A stretch of 64,000 bases of DNA from Marinilactibacillus piezotolerans (GCF_900169305.1 NZ_FWDP01000002.1:310001-374000), one strand, 5' to 3'. Positions 34,809 to 45,947 are shown, counted from the first letter of the stretch. Notes: a model not told the origin generated them from the letters alone. A program made the numbers and translations.

Positions 34809-35735
34809 TCAAAAATTCTCAGAAAAGCTGCGGTCTTCTTCTGACATCAAGTATTGATACAGCGCACCATATAAATTAGCATCGTTTCCTAGTTCACTCT
34901 TTACAACTTCTGCTTGAAACCCGTTGATTTCTGTCATTGGATCTTGTTCAAAAACCTCGTTTACTGCTTTTTTAATCGATTCAACAAATATCGGTTCAGC
35001 GCTCATACCGCCGCCGATTACGAAGCGCTCCGGGTCCAGTATTGTCTGAAGATTCAGTATTTGGATCGCAATAATCTCACAATAGGCTGAAAACAACTCT
35101 GCAACTTCCTGATTCCCATTTTTGATCGCTTGGAAGACATCTTCTCCTGAAAAAGTTGCTTGATCTGCGCCAACTAGTCTAGCAGCTTTCTGAACCAGCT
35201 TCACTGTGCTGGCTTTTTCAGCAAACGAATTGTTCTTTTTATTGATGCTCGTTCCATCCACTTTAACAGACGAAAACTCACCCGCTCCTAAATGATGCCC
35301 TTTGATCAATTCTCCATTTAAGACAATTCCGCCGCCTACACCGGTCCCCAGAATCATTGCCACGCCGTTTTCTATACCATGCAGCTTTCCTTTCCAAACT
35401 TCTCCAAGCGCTGCACTTTTGGCGTCATTTTCAATAGCGATCGTCGTCTGAAGACATTCCTCTATCACTTCTTTCAGATTAAGGTCTCTGATAAACAACA
35501 GTGAACCGCCATGTACCGCATGCCCCGTTTCAGAATCAATAATCCCCGGCATACTGAATGATACACCCTGAATCTCATCTTTAACCTTTTGATAAATACT
35601 CTCTATTGCGGATAAAAAATCCTCCATATTGCTTTTCGGCGTTTTGACTTTATCTTTTTCAAATATTGTATCTTCATTCATAACAGCATATTTTATGGCA
35701 GAACCGCCTACATCGTAAACCAAGTATTTTTTCAT
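34809..35735 (-). CDS. ROK family sugar kinase
   Basis: 308-residue kinase/ROK protein without a DNA-binding domain. ATP-binding parts are YDVGGSAIKYAV at the start and LGTGVGGGIVLNG near 135; IAIENDAKSAALGE holds the catalytic aspartate. The zinc-binding CxCGxxGCxE motif of many ROK kinases is absent; the family is then BglK-like. ATG 35735 is preceded by TTGGAGGA. It is divergent from a PTS pair, so a beta-glucoside or other sugar kinase is likely. Confidence 0.85.
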   Translation of the reverse strand: MKKYLVYDVGGSAIKYAVMNEDTIFEKDKVKTPKSNMEDFLSAIESIYQKVKDEIQGVSFSMPGIIDSETGHAVHGGSLLFIRDLNLKEVIEECLQTTIAIENDAKSAALGEVWKGKLHGIENGVAMILGTGVGGGIVLNGELIKGHHLGAGEFSSVKVDGTSINKKNNSFAEKASTVKLVQKAARLVGADQATFSGEDVFQAIKNGNQEVAELFSAYCEIIAIQILNLQTILDPERFVIGGGMSAEPIFVESIKKAVNEVFEQDPMTEINGFQAEVVKSELGNDANLYGALYQYLMSEEDRSFSENF

Positions 35736-35926
35736 AGTGTCCTCCAACAAATTTTTTGAATGTTTGCTTCTTTATTACCTTATCACGATTCAAATATTAA
35801 TCAACAATCTAATTTATATGGTCATTCGGGTAAAATTCCTTCTTTAGAATTCAAACGAAATTCGTACAAATTATCGTTTACTTGCGCCATTTAACTGAAA
35901 ATATTGATAATCTTTCATAGTTTGTG
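35736..35926. other. Divergent regulatory region, ROK side
   Basis: AT-rich region between the ROK kinase and the PTS pair. Holds ATCGTTTACTT (35872-35882), the inverse of part of the cre site below. No gene seen. Confidence 0.4.
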
Positions 35927-35955
35927 TTGAATTTTCATTGAAAGTAGTGTATAAA
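35927..35955 (+). promoter_or_regulatory. Predicted promoter of the PTS IIB-IIA pair
   Basis: TTGAAT (35927-35932), 17-nt spacer, TATAAA (35950-35955), about 190 nt before ATG 36147. Confidence 0.7.
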
Positions 35956-35967
35956 TAATATATAAGA

Positions 35968-35982
35968 AGTAAACGATTTCAA
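35968..35982. promoter_or_regulatory. cre site (CcpA) at PTS pair promoter
   Basis: Plus strand AGTAAACGATTTCAA, whose reverse complement TTGAAATCGTTTACT fits WTGAAARCGYTTWCW at 14 of 15 positions. It overlaps the predicted transcription start, the usual position for CcpA repression. Confidence 0.75.
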
Positions 35983-36146
35983 TGAAGTGCTATTGAGTCT
36001 TTAAAAGAAGCCTGACTTGCATTTATTATTATTGATAAATGTAACCGGATTCAATGTATCACACTAAAAGATATCTTGGACTTTTTAATAGGCTGCATCT
36101 ATCGTATACGATCTAAAAATAGTTTTCAAAAAAGGGGAAGTTCATC

Positions 36147-36464
36147 ATGTCAACGAAAACCATTATGTTAGTTTGTGCTGCTGGAATGAGTACCAGCATG
36201 CTAGTTACGAAAATGCAAAAAGCTGCTGAATCTGAAGGAATCGAAACAGATATCTTTGCAGTATCCGCTAATGAAGCAGACAACTATCTGGCTTCTAAAC
36301 CAGTAGACGTTTTGCTGTTAGGACCACAAGTAAAATTCTTGAAAAAACAAATGGAAACAAAAGTTGAAGGAAAAGACATTCCAGTTGAAGTCATTGATAT
36401 GAGAGACTACGGAATGATGAACGGTAAAAACGTTTTGGATAAAGCTTTATCACTTAGCAAGTAA
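36147..36464 (+). CDS. PTS lactose/cellobiose-family EIIB
   Basis: 105-residue phosphotransfer protein. The phospho-cysteine is in MLVCAAGMSTSMLV near residue 10, and DVLLLGPQVKF is typical of the lactose/cellobiose IIB fold. AAAAAGGGGAAG precedes the ATG. The gene ends 51 nt before EIIA. No IIC gene is near, so the membrane partner must be elsewhere. Confidence 0.92.
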   Translation: MSTKTIMLVCAAGMSTSMLVTKMQKAAESEGIETDIFAVSANEADNYLASKPVDVLLLGPQVKFLKKQMETKVEGKDIPVEVIDMRDYGMMNGKNVLDKALSLSK

Positions 36465-36515
36465 CCTTCATCAATCGATTTCAGCCTTAAAGATATTCAA
36501 AAAAGGGGTCTTATC

Positions 36516-36833
36516 ATGTCAGCAAATCAAGAAGAACTAATGCAAACCATTATGGGATTAATCATGCATGGCGGCGACGCTAAAGGTAATGCGATGGAAG
36601 CGATCCAAGCAGCAAAAGAAAAAGATTTCGAAGCAGCTGAAGAAAGCTTGAAATTAGCGGACGAAGCTTTAACGCGTGCACATAATTCTCAAACCGGTCT
36701 ATTGACCAGCGAAGCATCCGGCGACAGTGTTGAGTTATCTCTGTTAATGGTTCACGGTCAAGACCATTTAATGAATGCCATTACATTTAAGGATCTTGCA
36801 GTAGAGATCGTTGAGTTATACAAAACACGTTAA
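36516..36833 (+). CDS. PTS lactose/cellobiose-family EIIA
   Basis: 105-residue three-helix protein that accepts phosphate from HPr. The active histidine is in LLMVHGQDHLMNA near residue 78-82. Beginning MSANQEELMQTIMGLIMHGG fits the LacF/CelC family. AAAAAGGGG precedes the ATG. Cotranscribed with EIIB; a terminator follows. Confidence 0.92.
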   Translation: MSANQEELMQTIMGLIMHGGDAKGNAMEAIQAAKEKDFEAAEESLKLADEALTRAHNSQTGLLTSEASGDSVELSLLMVHGQDHLMNAITFKDLAVEIVELYKTR

Positions 36834-36844
36834 AATAATAAATA

Positions 36845-36890
36845 GACTCTGCTCGTTAGTTTAATTCCATTAAACTAACGGGCGGAGTTT
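36845..36890 (+). terminator. Terminator of the PTS pair
   Basis: GACTCTGCTCGTTAGTTTAAT pairs with ATTAAACTAACGGGCGGAGT with wobble, then TTTTTCT. Confidence 0.88.
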
Positions 36891-37115
36891 TTCTATTTTT
36901 ATACTCTACCAATAGTCTCTGATTCCTTTTAAATTCAACGGTATCTTTCAAAATAAAACTTCATTCAGTTTGTTGTAAAAAGCTCTTTCATGAGAAGGTT
37001 TTTATATCTGATACTTTTTCTAACCTCTGAACTGTAATATTGTTATACCGCAATAGATGAATACGTAGGATTCGCTGATGAGCTTTATATGCCTTTGTAA
37101 TGATACAGATATGCT
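36891..37115. other. Intergenic stretch without a supported gene
   Basis: AT-rich, no convincing gene, repeat or promoter. Confidence 0.4.
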
Positions 37116-37157
37116 AAAAGACCGCTTGATCTCCTATAGAGAACTGAGCAGTCTTTT
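37116..37157 (-). terminator. Terminator of the quinone oxidoreductase gene
   Basis: AAAAGACCGCT pairs with AGCAGTCTTTT with one mismatch; inner CTC/GAG. Confidence 0.65.
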
Positions 37158-37168
37158 TAAATAGGTAA

Positions 37169-38152
37169 TTATTCTGATACTTTAAGAATAATCTTACCTG
37201 TATTTTCATTATTTTCCATTTGACGATGTGCTTCTTTTGCTTCTTCAAAAGGTAAAACTGAATGGATAATCGGCTTTATGGTACCAAATTCAATTAAAGG
37301 CATTGCTTTTTCTACAAATTCTCTAGTCAACCTCGCCTTATAGGCATCACTTCTAGGTGTCAGCAACGTTCCTCTTAAAGAGATTCGTTTCTGCATCAAC
37401 TCCATAAGCGAAACTTGTCTCACTTCCGTTCCACCCAACGTTCCAATAAGTATCCACCTTGCGTCCTCTGCACAACTCGCCAGATTTTTCTCCCAATAAG
37501 AAGCCCCCACAAAATCTAAAATAACATCGATACCCTGATTTTCAGTTATGGAAGCTATTACTTCATCAAACTCTTCTTCTTTATAGTTAATAATGTGGTC
37601 TGCACCCAGGCTTTTCGCTGCAGACAGTTTATCTTTATGACCCGCTGTTGTGAATATCGTTGCATCGCTGATTTGTCTAGCCAGTTGGATGGCAGCAGTT
37701 CCTACTCCGCTTCCTCCGGCATGAATGAGTACTTTCTGTTTAGGCTCCAGCTCCCCCAACCAATATAACGTCTGATAAGCGGTTAAAAAGACTTCTGGAA
37801 TAGCTGCGGCTGCTTCCATCGATAGAGAATCGTGAAATAAAATGGCACGATCCGCAGGCATTGTTACATACTCCGCATATCCTCCATGATTGACTAGCCC
37901 CGCTACTTTCGATCCGGGTTTGAACCGTGAGTCCGACGACCGATTTTCAGTCACTATTCCACTAACTTCTACCCCAAGGATTGGATACGGCTTAGAAAGA
38001 GATGGATTTTGTCTCGTTAATGTATCCGTTCGATTTATACTCGCTGCTTTTACTTTTATCAGCAGTTCTGCCTCTTTAGGTACTGGTATATCTCTGTTTT
38101 CTATAATTAGCTGCTCTCTTGAACCTGGTTCATTTACTGTCCATGCACGCAT
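37169..38152 (-). CDS. NADPH:quinone oxidoreductase-like MDR protein
   Basis: 327-residue zinc-free medium-chain reductase (PIG3/QOR type). Nucleotide-binding stretch is LIHAGGSGVGTAAIQLAR near 140-157, after a GroES-like domain with VKAASINRTD; catalytic zinc cysteines are missing. ATG 38152 is 11 nt behind GAAAGG; an ATG 3 codons earlier is too close to that site. Reduces quinones or reactive enones with NADPH. Single gene. Confidence 0.88.
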   Translation of the reverse strand: MRAWTVNEPGSREQLIIENRDIPVPKEAELLIKVKAASINRTDTLTRQNPSLSKPYPILGVEVSGIVTENRSSDSRFKPGSKVAGLVNHGGYAEYVTMPADRAILFHDSLSMEAAAAIPEVFLTAYQTLYWLGELEPKQKVLIHAGGSGVGTAAIQLARQISDATIFTTAGHKDKLSAAKSLGADHIINYKEEEFDEVIASITENQGIDVILDFVGASYWEKNLASCAEDARWILIGTLGGTEVRQVSLMELMQKRISLRGTLLTPRSDAYKARLTREFVEKAMPLIEFGTIKPIIHSVLPFEEAKEAHRQMENNENTGKIILKVSE

Positions 38153-38218
38153 TTTTCTCATAACCTTTCTGCCTCTTTACTATAACGCTCAACATCAGAA
38201 CTGTCTATTGCTCTGCCG

Positions 38219-38323
38219 TCATTGAAGTCCTCCTAACGCTTCTTTTACTTTTTCATTGATTAAACGATAATATTCAGTTGAGGATTCCTAACTCATGCCG
38301 CCAATCAATCCGATCTTCCTCAT
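38219..38323 (-). pseudogene. Remnant of an aspartate/glutamate racemase gene
   Basis: ATG 38323 with AAAAGGAG upstream opens RKIGLIGGMS, then a TAG codon in place of the invariant Trp, then ESSTEYYRLINEKVKEALGG and a stop. This is the N-terminus of YgeA-like Asp/Glu racemases (usually about 230 residues); everything after about residue 34 is lost. It lies behind panE, same strand. Confidence 0.75.
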
Positions 38324-38383
38324 AATCCCAGCTCCTTTTCCATTATTTACTTACCTCTTGCTTTGGATTTTACTATTCGTTAG

Positions 38384-39298
38384 TTAAAACTTTTGTTCCA
38401 TTTTTTTTATCTTTTTATACAAAACATCATTCATTGGAGTTGGAATCCCATACTGCTTCGACTTAGCCAAAATCATTCCAGCAAACAATTCTACTTCTGT
38501 CGGCCGTTTCGCCAATCCATCTTGTCTCATTGAAGGCATACCTTCAGGATCGACTGTATCAATAATATCGATCGCCTGTTGGATGTGTGCTTCAGTAAGT
38601 GGAATCCCCTCTGCTTGAGCGATTTTTACAACTTCCGCCATCGCTTCCCGCATTTGTTCATGGTAAGTTCCACCTGTTTGAATCCCTCTGTAGGTTGTCT
38701 CATTAACCATAACTACTTGATTTACGCCCACATTCATTAAAAACTTTTCCCAGATCTTCAGCGTAATGTCCTCTTCTATGGTATATGGAAAGTTTGCTTC
38801 ATCGAATAGTGCACTGACTTCTGCCAGTCTGCTTTCCTTTTCAGGCGTATCGGCTCCGATCTGCAGCCAGCCTTTGACTTTCGACCGTACATTCTGCCCT
38901 TCTCTAGTGGCATCCATTCCGATGGCTACCGTGGGTATGACTTTTTCCTGTCCAAATCTTGCCCCCAAGATCTGTTCACTGGAAATGCCATTGATCAATG
39001 ACAAAATCGTTGTCTGATCGCCAACTTGATGTTTCATAGATTCCATACCGCTGTCGAGTGTGAGTGATTTTGTACAGACGATTACTACATCTGCCGGCGT
39101 TCCAATTTCTGTTTCTAAAACATAATTGAAGTCACAGGGCACTCCGTTCAGTGTTACCCCTTGTGCTTCATACCTTTTTTTGCGTTCCTCATTCACTATA
39201 ATCTTGACACGATCTTTTCTCAGTGCTTCTGAAAGGTGTTGACCATACAAGATCCCAAGTGCCCCTAATCCTACGATTGCTACTGTCTGTTTTCCCAT
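38384..39298 (-). CDS. panE: Ketopantoate reductase (2-dehydropantoate 2-reductase)
   Basis: NADPH-dependent reductase family of the pantothenate pathway. The nucleotide fold is in VAIVGLGALGILYG (residues 6-19), and the catalytic lysine in LKIWEKFLMNVGVNQ near 176. 304 residues is typical. GGAGGG precedes ATG 39298. Other panE-like proteins act on different 2-oxo acids, and no pan genes surround it, so the role in pantothenate is uncertain. Confidence 0.85.
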   Translation of the reverse strand: MGKQTVAIVGLGALGILYGQHLSEALRKDRVKIIVNEERKKRYEAQGVTLNGVPCDFNYVLETEIGTPADVVIVCTKSLTLDSGMESMKHQVGDQTTILSLINGISSEQILGARFGQEKVIPTVAIGMDATREGQNVRSKVKGWLQIGADTPEKESRLAEVSALFDEANFPYTIEEDITLKIWEKFLMNVGVNQVVMVNETTYRGIQTGGTYHEQMREAMAEVVKIAQAEGIPLTEAHIQQAIDIIDTVDPEGMPSMRQDGLAKRPTEVELFAGMILAKSKQYGIPTPMNDVLYKKIKKMEQKF

Positions 39299-39399
39299 GT
39301 TTGTCCCTCCGCTTTTCGCTTTTATTCAGTACTTTTTTGACATTGATATATGTAACTGGACTATTTTTTCTATTCTACCATATCTCTCAGTTCCATAGT

Positions 39400-39433
39400 A
39401 AAAAAGCCGTGCCCGAATCAGACACGACTTTTA
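39400..39433 (-). terminator. groESL terminator
   Basis: Minus strand AAAAGTCGTG pairs with CACGGCTTTT with one wobble, then TTT. Confidence 0.8.
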
Positions 39434-39476
39434 AAGGTTCTATTGAACTGTTTTGTTAAATGTCTTGTGAATTACC

Positions 39477-41144
<1,668 letters not shown>

Positions 41145-41181
41145 TCAATATACACGAATAAAATACAACTGCTTTAAATCG

Positions 41182-41466
41182 TTATTCTACAATAGCGACA
41201 ATATCCGAGTCTTTAACAACTAAGTACTCGTTTCCGTCGATTTTGACTTCTGAACCGGCATACTTTTCAAAAATGACTTTGTCGCCTTCCGAAACTTCTA
41301 TTTCAGCACGAGTTCCGTTATCCAGCAGTCTTCCGTTACCAACTGCAATAACTTTTGCAGTCTGAGGTTTTTCTTTTGCAGATTCTGGTAATACCAATCC
41401 GCTGACAGTTTTTTCTTCTTCTTTAACGACCTCAAGAAGAACACGATTTCCTAAAGGTTTTAACAT
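41182..41466 (-). CDS. groES: Co-chaperonin GroES
   Basis: 94-residue lid of GroEL. Start ATG 41466 ([14 protein letters not shown]) has GGAGGG upstream; mobile loop [16 protein letters not shown] is visible. First gene of the HrcA-controlled operon. Confidence 0.98.
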   Translation of the reverse strand: MLKPLGNRVLLEVVKEEEKTVSGLVLPESAKEKPQTAKVIAVGNGRLLDNGTRAEIEVSEGDKVIFEKYAGSEVKIDGNEYLVVKDSDIVAIVE

Positions 41467-41509
41467 GGTGTTATCCCTCCATTTGATTTTTAGTTGTTTC
41501 ATATTCGTG

Positions 41510-41536
41510 TTAGCACTCTAACCCTTAGAGTGCTAA
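41510..41536. promoter_or_regulatory. CIRCE element
   Basis: Perfect TTAGCACTC-N9-GAGTGCTAA, the HrcA operator, between the groES promoter and start codon. Confidence 0.98.
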
Positions 41537-41547
41537 CTCCATTACTT

Positions 41548-41576
41548 AGTATATTCAAAACTGGAATTTCATGCAA
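41548..41576 (-). promoter_or_regulatory. groESL promoter
   Basis: Minus strand TTGCAT (41576-41571), 17-nt spacer, TATACT (41553-41548), directly before CIRCE. Confidence 0.85.
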
Positions 41577-41695
41577 GCCTTTTGAAGTTAAAAAAATGAT
41601 TAAAAATCTTATCTGGAATACCCTTCTTTTTTATGTTAGTTTTATAGTATTGTCAAAATACACAACACATTTTATATCAGTTGAGGATGAAATAA

Positions 41696-42358
41696 ATGGA
41701 CGTACAAAAAAATAGAAATACGGCATTGCAGATCGTTATACTTTATATCCTGGTTCAGCTTCTGACAGTCATTGTCGGTCAACTGCTGCCGGAAAGCATC
41801 CGGACAGTCGGAGTAATTTGGACTAACATGCTTTTATTTGCACTTGGAGCAATTCTCATGATCTACATTACCCATAAAAGAAATTTCACTCTTTCCTTTG
41901 AGCAGCCCTTCCGTCAAGACGGTGGGATGATTATTACCTGGGGTATACTGGGCGTCTTCATTGCCTTATTCGCTCAAGGCGCTGCTGCAATTATTGAAAT
42001 CAATTTCCTCGGCACACCCATCGACTCTCAAAACACACAGACTTTGCTGGCAATCATTGAGCAATATCCTTACTTTATCTTACTGACTTCAATTGCCGGT
42101 CCTATTATGGAAGAATTTGTTTTCCGGAAAGCTGTTTTCGGAATGGCAGTTGGAAAGATCGGGGCAGTGGGAGCTGCTGTCGTCAGCTCGCTCTTGTTTG
42201 CAATGATTCATTTTGATGGACGTATCCTCGTTTATTCAACAATGGGATTAGTATTTTCTTGGCTGTACTATAAGACCAAGAATATCTGGACACCAATCAT
42301 TGCCCACTGCCTGATGAATTCCATTGTAGCCATCTCGAATATCATTCAAATAAATTAA
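41696..42358 (+). CDS. ydiL: CPBP family intramembrane metalloprotease (YdiL-like)
   Basis: 220-residue membrane protein with about six segments. Abi/CPBP motifs: EEFVFRKAVFG (near 140, EExxxR), FAMIHFDG and IIAHCLMN. B. subtilis ydiL sits next to groESL too. Such proteases are related to CAAX prenyl endopeptidases and often give self-immunity; substrate unknown. Divergent from groES. Confidence 0.9.
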   Translation: MDVQKNRNTALQIVILYILVQLLTVIVGQLLPESIRTVGVIWTNMLLFALGAILMIYITHKRNFTLSFEQPFRQDGGMIITWGILGVFIALFAQGAAAIIEINFLGTPIDSQNTQTLLAIIEQYPYFILLTSIAGPIMEEFVFRKAVFGMAVGKIGAVGAAVVSSLLFAMIHFDGRILVYSTMGLVFSWLYYKTKNIWTPIIAHCLMNSIVAISNIIQIN

Positions 42359-42386
42359 GTAAGGTTTTTTTTGAAAGGAAGTACGC

Positions 42387-42590
42387 ATGACTAGCAAACA
42401 GATTTTGACTTATATTGGATTTAAATATGTGATGTTTATCGTTCTGTTTTATTTTACCCTTGATATGGTGGGATTAAATGGATGGGAGTTAGTCTCTCTG
42501 CTTTTTGCCTTTCTTGCAACAAGAGATTTTGTGCAAGGCACTCGACTAGCAGGCGTTTACATCAAAGTCAGAAAAAATAACCGAAAATAA
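42387..42590 (+). CDS. Small membrane protein YdiK-like (DUF4305)
   Basis: 67-residue protein with two hydrophobic segments (VMFIVLFYFTLDMVG and ELVSLLFAFLATRDF) and a basic C-terminus. Located behind ydiL by 28 nt as in B. subtilis ydiK-ydiL; RBS GAAAGGAAG. Function unknown. Confidence 0.8.
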   Translation: MTSKQILTYIGFKYVMFIVLFYFTLDMVGLNGWELVSLLFAFLATRDFVQGTRLAGVYIKVRKNNRK

Positions 42591-42650
42591 AAAAGAAGCG
42601 GCTGGCGATTCAACTCCTATAGAGGAGGGAATTCCCAGCTGCTTCTTTTA
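42591..42650. terminator. Bidirectional terminator ydiK / rex
   Basis: AAAAGAAGCGGCTGG pairs with CCAGCTGCTTCTTTT, one mismatch; inner CTCCT/AGGAG. Confidence 0.88.
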
Positions 42651-42665
42651 TTTCATGAGTTGAGA

Positions 42666-43361
42666 TTATTCTTCTACAAATAATTCTCCGGTCTCTTCAT
42701 CAATGATCACACTGTCATCTGCTTCATCCAGTTCTTGATAGTAGTTGATAAAGTAAATCAGTGTCTGCAGTTCGTTGGTCAAGTCAACATTATGAACTCG
42801 AACAGTATCCGGCACATTGACTCTGATCGGTGTAAAGTTCATAATCCCTTTCACGCCGCCTTCTACCAGTTTGTTCGCCATTTCTTGTGCAATATTAGAA
42901 GGAACCGTTAAAATTGCCACATCGATTTGCTGCAAGTCCAGCTGATGCACCATTTCATCAATATGATAGACAGGAACTCCTTGGTGTACAGTGCCGATCA
43001 ATTCTTCATTTACATCAAATCCAGCACTGATGCGGGTGTTGTTGCTTCGTCTAAAGTTGTAATTCAGTAAGGCTTGTCCCAGATTACCAACACCGATCAA
43101 TGCGACGTTCGTCAAGCGATCCTGGTTCAGTGTTTTACTGAAGAAATTCATTAACGCTTCTACATCATATCCATATCCGCGTTTACCTAATGCCCCAAAG
43201 TAAGAAAAATCTCTTCTGATGGTTGCACTATCTACTTTTACAGCTTCACTCAACTTAGCTGAAGAAACACGGCTTTTCCCAGCTTCATGGAGAAAGCGTA
43301 AATAACGGTAATACAGCGGTAGCCTTCTAGCCGTTGCTTTTGGAATCTTTTTTTCTACCAT
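42666..43361 (-). CDS. rex: Redox-sensing repressor Rex
   Basis: 231-residue NADH/NAD+ sensor. N-terminal winged helix ([20 protein letters not shown], near 44-63) and Rossmann domain ([15 protein letters not shown], near 86-100). Represses fermentation and respiration genes when NADH is low. AAGGAG precedes ATG 43361. Lies between ydiK and ydiF as in other Firmicutes. Confidence 0.97.
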   Translation of the reverse strand: MVEKKIPKATARRLPLYYRYLRFLHEAGKSRVSSAKLSEAVKVDSATIRRDFSYFGALGKRGYGYDVEALMNFFSKTLNQDRLTNVALIGVGNLGQALLNYNFRRSNNTRISAGFDVNEELIGTVHQGVPVYHIDEMVHQLDLQQIDVAILTVPSNIAQEMANKLVEGGVKGIMNFTPIRVNVPDTVRVHNVDLTNELQTLIYFINYYQELDEADDSVIIDEETGELFVEE

Positions 43362-43754
43362 ACTTTTTCTCCTTCATCCTTTAATTTTACAAATACTCTT
43401 AGTATACAAGCATTCATTGTATTGTTTGAGACGCTAACTTCACAATCAACAAAGGTATTTCACTAACTATTATATCATGGTTTTCACAAAATGAAAGCTA
43501 ATATGACCACAAATACAGTATGTTATTCACAAAGTTATTTTAAAAACAAACAGAAATCCCGTCTGCTTGTGAAATGCCGACGATAAGTCATCTGGCGATG
43601 TATGATTTCTTTATCCAGTCAATCGTCTTCATTATCCATAAAACCGAAGTCGCAGCGTACGCCTTCTCTGTTTATCATTTAAAGATTATGCTACACTTAG
43701 AAAAGTACATGACCCTGAAAAAAATCTGAACAACCATTAGAATGAGGAATTTTT
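43362..43754. other. Divergent rex / ydiF upstream region
   Basis: No supported gene. A weak decayed frame (minus strand, near 43535-43640: LDKEIIHRQMTYRRHFTS preceded by a stop) and single Rex-like half sites are seen. Confidence 0.3.
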
Positions 43755-45716
43755 ATGATTCTATTACAAACCCAAAAAGTTGCCCGTCATTTTGGAGCAG
43801 ACGTTTTATTTGACGATGTAACCATTGAAATCAAAGAAAATGCGCGTGTTGGCTTGGTCGGCAGAAACGGTGCCGGAAAATCAACATTGCTGCATATTAT
43901 ATCCGGTCAAGAAGAACCAGATGCTGGCCGAGTGAATAAACGAAAAGATCTGACGATCGGTTATCTAGATCAGCATACAGGTCTGGAGTCTGCCAAAACG
44001 ATCTGGGAAGAGATGCTGAGCATCTTCGAACCAGTCATACAGCTGGAAAAAGACATGCGATCTTTGGAAATGAAGATGAGTTCGCCTGATTTGATAAAAA
44101 ATGATACCGAGTATCAAGACGTCTTAAAGAAATACGATACCTTGCAGGAGTCGTATAAACAGATGAACGGATACGGATACGAAAGTGAGATTCGTTCGGT
44201 CCTGCACGGTTTTCGTTTTTATGAAGAAGATTTCCAGACACTGGTCAGTCAACTGTCTGGTGGACAGAAAACCCGCCTAGCATTGGCTCAGTTGCTGCTG
44301 GAGAAAAAAGACCTGCTGATTCTGGATGAACCAACCAATCATTTGGACATTGATACACTCTCATGGTTGGAGAAATACCTTCAGAACTATACCGGCGCTT
44401 TACTCATTGTATCTCATGACCGCTATTTCTTAGATAAAGTCGTGAACGAAGTCTATGAAGTCAGTAACGGAAAAGTCCAGCGTTTCACGGGGAATTACTC
44501 CAATTATTTAAAACTGAAAGCTGAACAGATCCAGAAAATGTGGAAAGAGTACGAAAAGCAGCAAAAAGAAATTGAGAAAACAGAAGACTTTATCAATCGC
44601 AACCTTGTCAGAGCTTCAACTACTAAACGCGCTCAATCCAGACGGAAAATGCTGGATAAAATGGAAAAAATGGATAAACCTCAAGGAGACCAACAGTCTG
44701 CAAACTTTAATTTCTATACTGCTCGTGAATCCGGCGGTGTCGTTTTGCAGACCGAGGATTTGGCGATTGGATATGATCAAAGTCCGCTCTCTGCTCATAT
44801 CGATTTGGATATCCGCAAAACAGATGCCATCGCTTTAGTAGGACCTAATGGGGTCGGTAAAACGACCATGCTCAAGACAATCGTAGGGCAGCTGCCCAAA
44901 CTTGGAGGAACGATTCAGTATGGAACGAAAGTCGACATTGGCTATTATGACCAAGAACAGAGCCTGCTGCACTCCAATAAAAGCGTGCTTGATGAATTAT
45001 GGGATGAGCATCCGACGATTCCCGAACAATCCATTCGGACATTGCTGGGGAGCTTCCTGTTTTCAGGAGAAGACGCTGAAAAATCGATTGCTTCTTTAAG
45101 TGGTGGTGAAAAAGCTCGTGTGGCGCTAGCCAAACTTGCTATGGATAAAAATAACTTCTTGATTTTAGATGAGCCGACCAACCACTTGGATATCGATTCC
45201 AAAGAAGTACTGGAAAATGCCTTGATTGATTTTGAAGGTACCTTGCTGTTTGTTTCGCATGACCGCTACTTTATCAATCGAATGGCTACGAAAGTCATCG
45301 AAATTTCTCATGACGGGCTTTCTCTTTATCTGGGAGACTATGATTACTACCTGCAGAAAAAGGAAGAACTGGAAGCCCTCGCGCAGATGAAACAGGAGAC
45401 TGCAAGCAATTCTCCTCAGGAACCCGAACCGCTGAATAAACATTCGCAAGGTCATGATCGTGCGAAACAAAAAGAACAGCAGCGAGAAATCCGTCGATTG
45501 AATCGTACCATTGAAGACCTTGAAGAGAAGATGCAGAAAAGCGAAGCAGCCTTGGAAGATATCCAAGGTCAACTGAGCGATCCGGCCATCTATGATGACC
45601 CGATTAAAGCTGCAGAATTAACTGAACAGCATGACGCTCTTCAAAAAGAACAAGAAACTCTTCTGGAAACATGGGAAGCAGCTAGTTTGGAACTGGAGTC
45701 ATACGAGACTGAATAA
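43755..45716 (+). CDS. ydiF: ABC-F translation factor YdiF-like
   Basis: 653-residue ABC-F protein without membrane part: Walker A GRNGAGKSTLLH (about 37-48), signature LSGGQKTRLALAQ, LDEPTNHLD, second domain GPNGVGKTTML and LSGGEKARVALAK, linker in between, and a C-terminal coiled coil (about 570-650). Housekeeping ribosome factor class, distinct from the Vga-like gene at 17.6 kb. GAGG precedes ATG. Confidence 0.93.
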   Translation: MILLQTQKVARHFGADVLFDDVTIEIKENARVGLVGRNGAGKSTLLHIISGQEEPDAGRVNKRKDLTIGYLDQHTGLESAKTIWEEMLSIFEPVIQLEKDMRSLEMKMSSPDLIKNDTEYQDVLKKYDTLQESYKQMNGYGYESEIRSVLHGFRFYEEDFQTLVSQLSGGQKTRLALAQLLLEKKDLLILDEPTNHLDIDTLSWLEKYLQNYTGALLIVSHDRYFLDKVVNEVYEVSNGKVQRFTGNYSNYLKLKAEQIQKMWKEYEKQQKEIEKTEDFINRNLVRASTTKRAQSRRKMLDKMEKMDKPQGDQQSANFNFYTARESGGVVLQTEDLAIGYDQSPLSAHIDLDIRKTDAIALVGPNGVGKTTMLKTIVGQLPKLGGTIQYGTKVDIGYYDQEQSLLHSNKSVLDELWDEHPTIPEQSIRTLLGSFLFSGEDAEKSIASLSGGEKARVALAKLAMDKNNFLILDEPTNHLDIDSKEVLENALIDFEGTLLFVSHDRYFINRMATKVIEISHDGLSLYLGDYDYYLQKKEELEALAQMKQETASNSPQEPEPLNKHSQGHDRAKQKEQQREIRRLNRTIEDLEEKMQKSEAALEDIQGQLSDPAIYDDPIKAAELTEQHDALQKEQETLLETWEAASLELESYETE

Positions 45717-45822
45717 ATTCGTCTCATCAACGCTGTTTTCTGTTGATACTATATTAACAACAGAAGCTTTAAGTTGTGTCTTTTTATGATTTATCCATAC
45801 AAATGGTATAGCTGAAATCAAG

Positions 45823-45850
45823 TTGCATTTCACCTTCAGTAAGGTATAAT
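45823..45850 (+). promoter_or_regulatory. Predicted promoter of the Lrp-family gene
   Basis: TTGCAT (45823-45828), 16-nt spacer, perfect TATAAT (45845-45850), about 97 nt before ATG 45948. A hairpin CTGTTG...CAACAG lies upstream (about 45742-45763) and may end ydiF transcription. Confidence 0.75.
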
Positions 45851-45947
45851 TAAACCACGTTATTCTAAATAATTTATACTAAATAGACCTCACGCAACTT
45901 ATAGTTTATCTGATATTTTTACCGTTAATAAAGGAGCTAGTACAGTC

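Noticed and set aside
43576-43731. 50-codon plus-strand frame before ydiF
   Set aside because: Poor composition and no ribosome site.
43362-43754. Rex operator at the rex/ydiF region
   Set aside because: Only half sites such as TTCACAA; no full TTGTGA-N6-TCACAA dyad.
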